Assembly (NCBI GenBank): GCA_963971425.1
Contig: OZ020522.1
Coordinates: 5,616,168 to 5,680,167 of the forward strand
Length of the DNA stretch: 64,000 nt
Direction: 5' to 3'
DNA from: Bryoerythrophyllum caledonicum
Lineage: Eukaryota; Streptophyta; Bryopsida; Pottiales; Pottiaceae
The notes beneath the pieces were generated by a model. That model ran no database searches and was not told the origin of the DNA. It saw nothing but the letters and a program-made list of their open reading frames with translations. Position numbers and translations under genes: made by a program. Below, piece after piece: positions 43,443-53,553 of the stretch (positions are counted from its first letter, which is position 1; every line of letters begins with the position of its first letter).

Positions 43443-43799
43443 AGAAACTTTGTACCACCAAATTATAGATCCGAACTAAGGACCGAATTACTGGCTCAGA
43501 GGCCAGTGTTTGGAGTTGGAAAAAAACATTTAAAAGATGCAAACCAAACTATTGCCCGAGAGGTCGAGTTGGAAAAAAAACATTAAAAGATGCAATTTAT
43601 GGAGTTTGGTTTCTGGGAACAATTTTTTTAAGTTTGACTGCAATTATATTTCAATTCATATGGTCAAAATGCACAAGCTTTTTACCACATCATCTCATAT
43701 GCGTTGAGGAGAAGATCTTACGGTATTATTTTCAAAACTGGGCTGTTTTTTTTTTTTGTTAACAATGGAGTAGAGATTCCACTAAGATTGGCCGTGGTC

Positions 43800-45139
43800 C
43801 TCTAGGATAATGTTCATCCGCCCTTTGGGTTCTGTGCCGAGTAGGCCCACCCTGCCCACTTGCATCCGTCGTTGCGGCGCCCCAGATCCCTCGGTTGACC
43901 TACGAGCGCATCATCGGTTGTGCCGCCGAAAAGCAGCACCAGCACCAGCACCAGCTTCTTCCATCTCGATTGACTGCCGACGTCACACTTGAAGTACGGC
44001 AGACACAAAAGAGCAGGCTCCTCGCTGCAGAAATGACTATGATTTCAGCCACCAGTTTCAAAACATTCTCGTCAAGGTCGATGAGCCTGCCATTGATACA
44101 GTCAAAGCGTGTGGCAACACCGTCGAAGTGAGAGTAGGTTTCTCCAGAAGCTTGCACTGGGGAGCCTGTACTTTGTCAAACCCCAAAGTTAGGTAGACGA
44201 CCCATTCTATCCAGCGGAAAGATTCTGGTAGAGGTGAAGCCTTTGCTAATACTGTTCACTGTCAAAGCCTGCTTCAATGCACAAGAGCTTGTTTCTATGC
44301 AGGTTCTTGCAACGGCCGCTCTCATTTGCTCAGTCACTACAGAAAGAATTCTCTTACCTTAGCATTGCCGCTCCTACGTCGCCTTAATTACCATGGTTAG
44401 GATCGTTGGTTGCTAACATCTCCTTACGTTGTCCGAATTCTTGCACGCCCAGATGGAGGGTCAGTTGATGCCTGGATGTCCTTTACATCCTTGGTCATGT
44501 CTACAGTCTACCTTATCTATCAATATCCCTCACCTCGCCAAGCCCGCTCAAACTTTCTCCACCTCTCCTTGCTCTTTCGCCAACTTCACCAACCCTGCTC
44601 ATGCATACCCTAAGCGGACCAAATAAAGCAACGCAAGTGGGCCTTTTGCCCCACCAACTAATCAGTACCCCAGCCCCACAAAAGCTCGCCGTCCCATTCG
44701 CCGCCCCAAACTCCCCCAACTCACCCCTAGTTCTCAACCGAGGTATCACCGAGGTATCCCAGGAGGGTATGCGAATCTCTTGACAACGTGAAAATGACCG
44801 GAACTCTCGTGCTCTGGAAAGTTGTCCGGTTTTGAATACGAACTGCCAGAAATGGATAGACTGCCGCGGAATCTGGAGGCAACATTGTTCGAGAATCGAT
44901 AACTTAGCTGCGAGTCATGGGCATAGCTGCGGATGCAAGTGTTGGAGCGGCTTCGTCGCAGCGGGAAGAAGCATCTGTGGGTCGCTCTCGGCGCCGTTGT
45001 CGCAGCTTCAGATTCAAGCGTAGTGGTTGTGCAGGTCGGCGCGTGTGGATGCCAGGGGTTTGAGGAGAGCGGGGAATGGAGTGAGGAGTCGGAGGGGGAG
45101 GGATGGCGGTAGGAATTTAGCATGGGGAGGTGAGGGGAG
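43800..45139. other. Spacer before the TNP gene
   Basis: A GC-richer island at 43840-44150 has overlapping frames on both strands of up to 85 codons. One minus frame looks protein-like, but I recognise no family. The part from about 44800 to 45139 is probably 5' UTR and promoter of the TNP gene. Confidence 0.35.
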
Positions 45140-48100
45140 TTGGATGAGTCGGAGAGGGACGCGACCTCGGGCTCTATGGATGTGGAGCGCGAGGGAGCGT
45201 CAGCAGGAGCAGCGGCGGTACCGACGCCGCCCGGATCGCTGGCGTCATCGCCGGATAGGGACAGGGAGGTGGTGTTGAAGACGGCGGCGAGGAGATCGTA
45301 TTCGGAGGGGGGAGTTGGTGAGCCGGCGTCGTCGTTGTTTGGGTCACTGACGTTTCCGCTGAAGGGAGAGAGGGCGGAGGAGAGAGGGCGCGTGCGGAGG
45401 CGCAGGAGCGAGTCGTCGGTGCCGGCGCTCGAGCGCGATGAGCTGCCGCCGTCGGCCGTGGCGCCGGACAAGTGCAGTTTCGCGTTGGACGATCTGGCGG
45501 TGTTCCGCGCCGGGAGCTCGCAGATCTCGGCGAATTCGCCGGTGTACTCGTCGTTCCAGCACCCGACGCCTGCGCTAGAGGCGCCGTCCGTGGCGGAGTC
45601 GCTGCTCCCGCCGTCGCGCGCGTCTTCGCTGGAGGACATTCACTTCGAGGAGGTCGCGGCTCCTCCGGCGCTCGTCCAGGAGGTGAGTTTGTTCGATAAT
45701 CCCTTGACGGCCACGAGCACGCCGCTGTCCTCGCCGCTACCGAATAATTCCACCGCGTTTGGCCATCCGCCGGAATCGCCACCGCCGTTCGCGCTTCCGT
45801 CGTCCGCGGCCTCGCCGCGCCACTACATCGCCTCGGATTCCGACAACGCAGCATCGTCTTTCTTCACGCCGGAGAGCTCCGGCAGTTTCGTCTCCAGCGG
45901 TGGTGGAGGCAGCTCCTCCTTCTTCTCTGCGCCCGCGGGCACCAATGCGCCCGCGCCGTCGCCGGAGCCGCCGCGACGCAGCTCCGCGTCGGAGAGGAAG
46001 CCGACGACGACGCGCCCCGTCGAGCCTGCTGGAGTTTCGCTCTCGCCGGGCTCGTCTGGGCACCCGCGCAGCTGCGACGTCTACATTGGCGTGTTTGGGC
46101 GTGAGCCGCTGCTGATCCGGTACGCGAAATGGTTGCACGCGGAGCTGGAGGCGCACGGCGTTGCGTGCTTCTCAGCGGATCGGTCGCTGTACGGTGACCA
46201 ACACAGCCACGACATTGCCCGCGCGATCATCCACTCGGCCGTGTTCGGTGTTGTACTCGTTGCGCGCAAGTCGTTCAGGAATCCGTACACGATCGAGGAG
46301 CTGACCATCTTTCTGGACCGGAAGAACCTGGTGCCGGTGTTCTTCGATGTGGCGCCACCTGACTGCCTGGTACGCGACATTGTGGAGAGGCAGGGGGAGA
46401 TCTGGGAGATTGACGGCGGGGAGCTTTGGAAGGTGTATATGGGCGAGGAGAAGGGGTGGTCGGCCGCCGTGAAGGGGTTGCTTACGGTGGAGGAGTGCCG
46501 AGTGGAGGCATACAAGGGCAACTGGCGTGAGAGCATTCAGCGAGTGGTGGGCTTGGTGGGAGCGAAGCTGGGAAGGAGGAGCGCGGCGACGGAGCCGGGC
46601 AAGGCGCAGGAGCTGCCGTGGCCGCGGAATGTGTACTTCGCGGGGAGGGAGAAGGAGCTGAAAATGCTGGAGAAGGTGTTGTTTGTGGAGGGGAGCGCGA
46701 GCGCGGGGGTGGTGCAAGCGTCGCGGCGGAGCGACGCTTCCAGCAAGGCGGAGACGGAGGATGTGGAGTCGCGGGCGTCGAATTACGATGGTGAGAACCA
46801 GGAGGAGCTGAATCTGAATGCAGCCTGGAATGCGCAGACGGGGTCGGGGATGGGGAAGGTGGTGGGGTTACGGGGGCGGCCGCGGCTCGACAAGCGCCGC
46901 GACTCGGCCGATCGGAAGCGGGAGAGTGACAAGACCAAGTATACGCACTCGTGCATTGTGACGGGGATTCCAGGGATCGGAAAGTCGGAGCTGGCGCTGG
47001 AGTATGCGTACCGGCACTCGCAGAAGTACAAGATGGTGCTGTGGGTGGGCGGGGAGGCGCGTTATTTGCGACAGAACTACCTGAATTTGTCGACTCTCCT
47101 GGGCGTGAATGTGGGCTCGGAGACGCAGCCGCCCGGGGCTCGCATGCGGACGTTCGAGGAGCAGGAGAGCGGGGCCGTGCAGCGGATCCGGTACGAGCTC
47201 CAGAAGGACATACCATACCTCCTCATCATCGACAATCTGGACACGGAGCGTGACTCGTTGAATGTGCGCGAGCTCTCGGAGCTGCTGCCGCGAGCCGGTA
47301 GCGCGACGCACGTCGTGATCACCACTCGCCTCCCGCGCGTCATGCATTTGGACTCCATTGAACTGTCGTACTTGTCCAGCTTCGAGGCGCTCACGTTAAT
47401 GCGCGATGGGAAGCGGTCCGAGCGCTCGTTCTCTGTGCAGCAGATCGACAAATTCAAGGAGTTCGAAGACAAGCTGCGGCGCCTGCCGTTTGGGCTCGCC
47501 ATCGTGGGCCGACTCATCAACGAGTTCAACATGAAGCCGTCGGAGGTTCTGGCGAAGATGGGCACCATCGACACCAAGCGAAACAGTTCTGCTATTGAGA
47601 GAGACGACGTGGTGCTGCGCAGTAACCCGTTCCTGGTCAAGCTTCTGGACGTCTGCTTCAACCTCATGGGCGGGGCGAGCGGCGCCAACAGCCTGGCCGT
47701 GCGAATGGCCTTCGTTGGCGGATGGTTCGGCCCCACGGCCTGCCCCCTCTCGCTCCTCGCCTTGGCCGCCAAGAAGCTCCAAAAGGAGATGGGCGGCTTA
47801 CAGATCCGAACCGTGTGCGGCGCGACCATGAAGCTCAAAGGCCGCCTCTCCCACGCCAAGGCCAACACCGAGTCGGACGCCAGAGACGTGCTCACCCGCC
47901 TCGGCCTTGCACGCGCGTCGACTAAGCAGGAGTGCCTCTCCTTCCCGGACATCATCCAGGTGAGCCTGCCCTGCCACATCTATACCCCTTGAAGTTCTGC
48001 AGCGACTTAGAACACGAGCGCTCGACGATCCAGAGCATGTTGACTCGTGTCTTCAGAATCGTGCAGAACTTTGGATTTATCTGGTCTGGTGGTTGCAGGT

Positions 48101-48767
48101 GTATTGTCAGAAGAGAGGAGGAGTACTTGGAGCTCGGGCGTTTGTGCGAGTCATCCGCAGGCACGGCAGCATTGTGAACCATTACGAGCACTTTTGGGCT
48201 GCAGCCTACCTCGTGTGCCGGTACGGCAGCGACCCCGCCGTGGTGGAGTTTCAGGTCCCCGACCTCCTAGACTTCACCCGGCGCTTAGTACTCCCGCTCG
48301 CAATCCGCGCGTTCAACACGTTCTCCCGCTGCACGGCTGCGCTCGGAGTCCTCCATCTCTGTTACGTGATGCTGGAGGAGGTTGAGAAGTCATACGTCTC
48401 GCAGATTCAGGATCGGTGGGGCCGGTCTCTGTGCTGGCGCCGCAACGACTCTTTTCCGCACCAGGTAGGTCCCTCACCACTCCTATTGTCCCTTCCAGCA
48501 ACTCACCTCTGCATTCCTTTTCACACTTCTCTTCTTCTACAGGTCGATGAGTACGTATGGCAGGACCTGACGCTCCTGAAAGCCCTCCTGCTTGAAGCCC
48601 AGGCGAAGCTCCTCATGCGAGGTGGGCAATTCGATGCCGGGGAGGAACTCTGTCGCACATGTATCAGTATACGAACCGTCATGCTTGGAGCGGACCACGC
48701 CGACACACTCGCTGCGCAGGAGACCCTCTCCAAGTTTGTCCGCAATAGAAGCAGCTCCGGCCTCTGA
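45140..48767 (+). CDS. TIR-NB-ARC-TPR (TNP/XTNX) protein
   Basis: Exons 45140-47959, 48099-48464 and 48543-48767, all phase 0, 1136 residues. It matches the conserved plant TNP group (the Arabidopsis At5g56220/At4g23440 type) along its length from residue about 312. The N-terminal 310 residues are Ser/Pro/Glu-rich and probably disordered. The TIR domain starts at DVYIGVFGREP (D313) with the acidic EEL motif at 386-388, where TIR NADases carry their catalytic Glu. NB-ARC motifs: P-loop GIPGIGKS (609-616), kinase-2 LLIIDNLD (D698), then VVITTRLP and LPFGLAIVGRLI. The C-terminal exons encode helical TPR-like repeats ending in CRTCISIRTVMLG, near identical in the family. TNP proteins lack leucine-rich repeats; their role is not well defined, though TIR domains can signal through NAD cleavage. 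Confidence 0.95.
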
Positions 48768-49428
48768 CTCTTCGCTGTGCACATGAATCTTCACAACTAA
48801 GGTATTGTGCAGACAAACCACGCATCGTCAGGTCACAGAACATCATGTATAGTACAGCACGTTCCAATTCTTTGGCCACAACTCTGGTTTTGCAGGAAAA
48901 TCTCAATCTGTTAGTGTGGTTTTTTTCCCCCTTTTTTCCCTTTTTTCCCCCGAACAGGTGAAGTAGATGATTACTGTTCTTCTGCCATTAAGTTGCAGGT
49001 GTGAGGTTAGCAGATTAGCACTGAGAGTGTGAGAGAGGAAAGGAAGTAGTTAGTTTAGCACAAGCCCTGCTGCAATGGAGCTGGAGCTTGCCACATTTTT
49101 TCCCCCCTTTCCGATTGGTTTTCTTTGCACAGAGGAGGTGCTTTCCTTGGGAGCCTGTTGAGAAAAGAGAGGTTGAAGAATTCTCTCCATAACTCTCCTT
49201 TTTGAATTATCTCCCACCTGTTGTAGAGGGAGCTGACTGATTTGTAGAGGGAACTGATTGTTGTAAAGGGAGCAGATGTTGTTGTAGTGGGAGCTGACTT
49301 TGTAATATCTCAGAACAAGTCCTTTTAGAAAATCTTTGAGGAGATTTACCTCATGCATGGGTTGGGTTTGGACACTCTGCTGAATGAATAATTTTTTTCT
49401 AATTCAGTGGTTTGGACTTCAAACACAA
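48768..49428. other. 3' flank of the TNP gene
   Basis: Probably 3' UTR followed by spacer; a T/C-run lies at 48920-48955. No gene supported. Confidence 0.4.
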
Positions 49429-49628
49429 TAATCTTTCAGGAAATGTGCAAGGAGTGGAGGTTCAAAAACTGGCAATCCAAGTTTTAATTTTTTTGTGAAC
49501 TTATATGTTTTAGATTATAATCCAAAGGTCAATAAGAAAGTTTACACCAAGAATTGTTGTGGAAAAAATAAAAAGTAAAAAATATGAAGATCTCTAAGTT
49601 TTATTTGGAAAGAAAGAGGTTTTTTGGG

Positions 49629-49924
49629 GCCCAGGGCGAATTGACCCCCTCGTTTGTACTTACCCGAGGTGGCCCCTATCTTAATTGCATGGGGTCATTT
49701 TCTGGCCCTCTTATTTTGGGGGTTCCAGAGGCTTTTTTTGGAATTTTTTTTTGACAAATTTGGAGCCTAAGGTATTGTTAGCCTACGGTCATTGTTAGCC
49801 CAAGTGGACCCTCCCTTGCTATAAATAGGGCACCATCCAAATACAAAATAGGGGCCAGGTTTGGCCCCACCACCTTCTGGCCCCCTCGGGTAAGTACATA
49901 CGAGGGGGTCAATTCGCCCTGGGC
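49629..49924. mobile_element. Family E inverted-repeat element with 9-bp target duplication
   Basis: The ends GGCCCAGGGCGAATTGACC and GTCAATTCGCCCTGGGC are inverted repeats extending to about 40 bp. The 9-bp TTTTTTTGG flanks it exactly on both sides (49620-49628 and 49925-49933). Long terminal repeats plus a 9-bp duplication are typical of Mutator-like elements. There is no transposase, so it is a MITE. Confidence 0.8.
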
Positions 49925-49945
49925 TTTTTTTGGTACCTTGCCGAA

Positions 49946-50515
49946 TGGGGCGTGGACAGGAAACCCCCCATGCTCGGCGTTACCCGAGGTGGGGCCCCGT
50001 CTTTATTGCAAGGGCTCATTTTTCTGGCCCTCTCATTTTGGGGGGGTCAGAGGTTTTTTTGGCTTTTTTTATCATTAAATTGGGGCCTACGGCCCCAATT
50101 TCGTGTAGGAGTCTTCCCCTTTCTAAATTTAGGGCCCCATCCAAAAACAAAATAGGGGCTAGGTTTTGGCCCCACCACCTCCTCCCCCACCTGGTAACTC
50201 CAAGCGTGGGGGGTTTCCTGTCAAAATGGCCAAATGGTGTGGTCAGGACGTCCCCCAAGCTTGGACTTACCCAAGGTGGGCCCCCGTCTTAATTGCATGG
50301 GCTCATTTTTTTGGCCCTCCCATTTTGTGGGGTCAGAGGCTTCTTTTGGCTTTTTCTTTTACAAAATTGGGGCCTGTGGCCTCAATTTAGTCTATAGGTC
50401 CCCCATTGGCTAAATTTAGGGCCCCATTCAAAAACAAAATAGGGGCTAGGTTTTGGTTCCACCACCTCTTCCCCCACCCGGTAAGTTCGAGCATGGGGGA
50501 TGTCCTGTCAAATCG
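49946..50515. mobile_element. Head-to-tail dimer of a family E element
   Basis: Two related units of roughly 280 bp, each with its own inverted terminal repeats (GACAGGAAACCCCCC against GGGGGGTTTCCTGTC, and CAGGACGTCCCCC against GGGGGATGTCCTG), are joined by a short linker. TTGCCGAA flanks the whole at 49938-49945 and 50516-50523, so the dimer seems to have inserted as one piece. Confidence 0.7.
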
Positions 50516-50538
50516 TTGCCGAACAATGTGTGACAATA

Positions 50539-50959
50539 GAGTTATTCGCAAAATACCCCAAATCCTCAGTTTCTAACCTGTAAAATGGAGAAGCCAGGGT
50601 CGCTGAGTCCACTGGCAAGGTTTCACTTGAATAGAACATTGGATAGACTAGTTTTTGAGCCTTAGAATTCCCAAACTCAAGTTTGTGCCTGGCTTTTATT
50701 TTAAGCAAACTCTGACCCTTCACATCATGTACAACTCTAAGATTGTATGATACATGCCAGAGTGTCATGACGTTCATGATTGTTCTTGTTTGTTTTTGGG
50801 AGATTTGTGCCACTTGTGCCATAAATAACACCTCCTCAAAACCCTAAAACCCTGAATTTTTTTCACAGGATTATTTTGCGGCTATACTCAAATACATGTT
50901 AGATTCTCTTTTGCATGAAAAAAGGAGGACAAAAGACCGGTTCCTTTTACGAATAACTC
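50539..50959. mobile_element. Family F inverted-repeat element, copy 2
   Basis: Ends GAGTTATTCGCAAAA and TTTTACGAATAACTC. Homologous throughout to 5694-6118. AATGTGTGA occurs just outside both ends as part of an imperfect 13-bp direct repeat, consistent with a Mutator-like target duplication. Confidence 0.7.
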
Positions 50960-51180
50960 AAATGTGTGAAAATGTTTGAATTGAGTTAATATGCTATTAT
51001 TCACCAAAGGCAAGAATTTTTTTTAACAATATGAAGGGAAAATTACTACTTGCTCGTATTGAAAATCTCACATTCAATAGTGAGGCCTAGCAAAAGTTTT
51101 TGGAGGCGCCCGAAGTGCCTGGAATCCCCATTTGAAATTCAAAACCCTATAACTTTTTTAATAAATGCCGGATTTAGGAA

Positions 51181-51353
51181 AATGCTATAAGTTTTTACTT
51201 TAGATGAAGGTTTTTACTATGACCACAACTATTGATACTATTCAATGAGGGGAATCATTGTAAACATTGTTGGTAAAAAAATTCATCACAAGTAAAAAAT
51301 TATTAACATTTTAGATCATTTACTGTGCTTAACACTAATTCTCAATTTTAGTG
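51181..51353. repeat. Family D element, left-truncated
   Basis: Matches the right three quarters of 1059-1275, ending TTTTAGTG before TA. Confidence 0.6.
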
Positions 51354-51719
51354 TAGCGAGTAGGGTGTTTCAAAATGAATTTTGGACTTCTTTCACTAAG
51401 TTAGATGAGATTGATGAAAATTAAACAAATACGTAAAGTCTTTAGACTATTTCACATTAAAAGCATTTCAAAGTTGTCAATTCTAGTATAAAGAGTATTG
51501 AAGGAAAAAATAATATTGTTGTTGGAAAGATATTAGTGTAAAAACCATTTTTAACTCAAGTCAGAAGATTTTTACATCTTCACATTGTTTAGCAATGTAC
51601 AAGAATTTATTTCTTTTGGGCATGAGAATAGAGATCAAATGCATTATATATTTTTTTTAAATTACTGCAAGATTTGGAATTATCCTTCTTATTGACTATC
51701 AGGATTTTCATTCCATAAC

Positions 51720-52328
51720 AAATTGTGTTCAGCCAAAATTAGAATGCACATTAATAATTTTTGAATCTTTAATTCTTGTAATGTACACAATTGAATTGAA
51801 TATGTTATTTTCCTACTGTTTTCCAACTTTGTGATGGTTTGAATTCTCTTTCAAAAACATATTTGGTTCACAATTTAATAAAATGTGTAACAACAATTTT
51901 TGAACCTTCACTCCTTGCACAATTTAAATAAATATGCTACACTTCTTTTCTACCTTTAAAAATTGGTGCCCAAGGGTCTAATACCATGTTAAACATGATG
52001 GTATGAAATGTAAACCTTGTATAGTGCAAATATTTGACACCAAGTGAAGTCAAAGTCTGCTCGTCCTCTCAATGCAAGAAAGTGTACAATTTTTTTTTCT
52101 ATTTTCAAACAATATTAAGGCTTTCAATCCGTGCGGTCAAAGTTTATGAAACTTTGTGAGCATGTTATTTGAGAAGTCTTTTAGTAGATCTTGGAGTTTA
52201 AATTGAAAATGATTTTTTTTGTTTACTTGAAAATGATTTTTATATTTACTGAGTCTCCACTCATCATATTAGAATCAACAATTTTAAAAGTGTTTTGGTG
52301 TGAAATTGTCAAAGAAATTAGGGGTTAA
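51720..52328. repeat. R1 element, right part
   Basis: R1 interior blocks in direct orientation, ending AATTAGGGG then TTAA (52325-52328). The left end is not recognisable. Confidence 0.55.
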
Positions 52329-53553
52329 GGGTTAAAAAATGAGGATTGCCAAGAACTTTCCTTCACTACTACCCGCCACAAAAATTGCACTATTTAGCTT
52401 TACAATATTACATTTCAAGTTTTATTATGGTATCATTCAATACTGTAGTATCATGCCTAGTGTCATGCCCACTCTCCTCATTTGAAATTCAAAACCCTGT
52501 ATTTTGAGTTTTGTGCGTTTGTTCTAAACCCCGCCCAAGCTACTACTTACCTACATTTCCAACATAAATTTCAGAAATTGATGATCAAATTTGACATTGG
52601 CGTATGGGTGAAAGCACACTACGATCTACCACTATTTGACGTCACACTGTGGACACTCATTTCGTCTCTCTATTGCATACCATGCATACCATGCGGGATA
52701 ATATTATCAAAGAAGTTAATATGATAGGACATAAAATAAGACCTTTCGATGACACAAAGTTCGATGTTCTTCTGTCACAAAGTTTATCCACTTTCATGGA
52801 TCACACCATCATCATCATCATCATCATCTCGCTTTTACTGATCCTAACACCATCCACTTGGCCCCATCTCCGTGCTCCCGGCTCATCCAATTCCCAAAAC
52901 CGTTCTCTCAAAACCAGCCCGCAACGTAGATCCTGTGTTATCTGCTCCGATGGTAGATATCACGACGAGGAAGAGGGCTGTAGCTGGGAGGTAGATACTG
53001 CGCGCCTTTTCTGTGGACTCCGCACATTCTCACTTTTTCCTTTTACCTCTCCTTACTTTTAACTTTTTCCCTTGGTTCGGTTTACTTTTCTTTTAATTTG
53101 TTTACGTTTTCTACCGTGACGAAGAGTATCTCTTCCATGAACATTGAATGCCATCGGATAACTTGTTTGGAATGCTTGAAGCTTTCGCCGGAGTTGTTGT
53201 TTGTCATCGGTGATGCTCGGTGTGGGGAGTGGACTGCGAGAGAGCTTGGATTGGTCGATCGCGTGTGAGTGATTCAGGTGCGTTAGGGCAATTGGTTGCG
53301 TGGTTAATTGATCGGTTGAGTTCACGGCGATGCGATGCGGAGAGGAGGGAGGAGGGAGGAGGGAGGAGCGGGAGAGGGAGGAGGTGAAGGTGCATTGTTT
53401 TAGTTTACGGCGATGAGATGCGGAGCAGAGGAGAGAGGAGCTTGAGAAGAAGGCGGATTGATGCAAGAGGTGAGGTGAGGTGAGGTGAGGTGAGGGCGCT
53501 AGGGTTTGGTTTGGTGTGGTTTTGCTATTTTTTAGAGTTCGTAAGGTGAGGAG
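52329..53553 (+). promoter_or_regulatory. Upstream region of ClpX
   Basis: AT-rich to about 52800, then GC-richer 5' flank. It contains an (ATC)n run at 52805-52829 and a (GGTGA)n run at 53468-53495, the latter probably in the 5' UTR. No other gene is supported. Confidence 0.45.

Larger units (their letters stand above)
49430..51180. repeat. R1 element split by three later insertions
   Basis: R1 sequence occurs at 49430-49628, 49925-49945, 50516-50538 and 50960-51180. These pieces join in the same order as in intact R1 copies once the family E and F elements between them are removed. Confidence 0.65.

Noticed and set aside
44746-45639. 297-codon minus-strand frame over the TNP N-terminus
   Set aside because: It is antisense to a GC-rich Ser/Pro exon, where long shadow frames are expected. 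It has no domain, and the plus strand has a well-supported gene.
46482-47979. Long minus-strand frames (244 and 300 codons) inside the TNP gene
   Set aside because: They are shadows of the TIR-NB-ARC exon caused by high GC; no recognisable protein.
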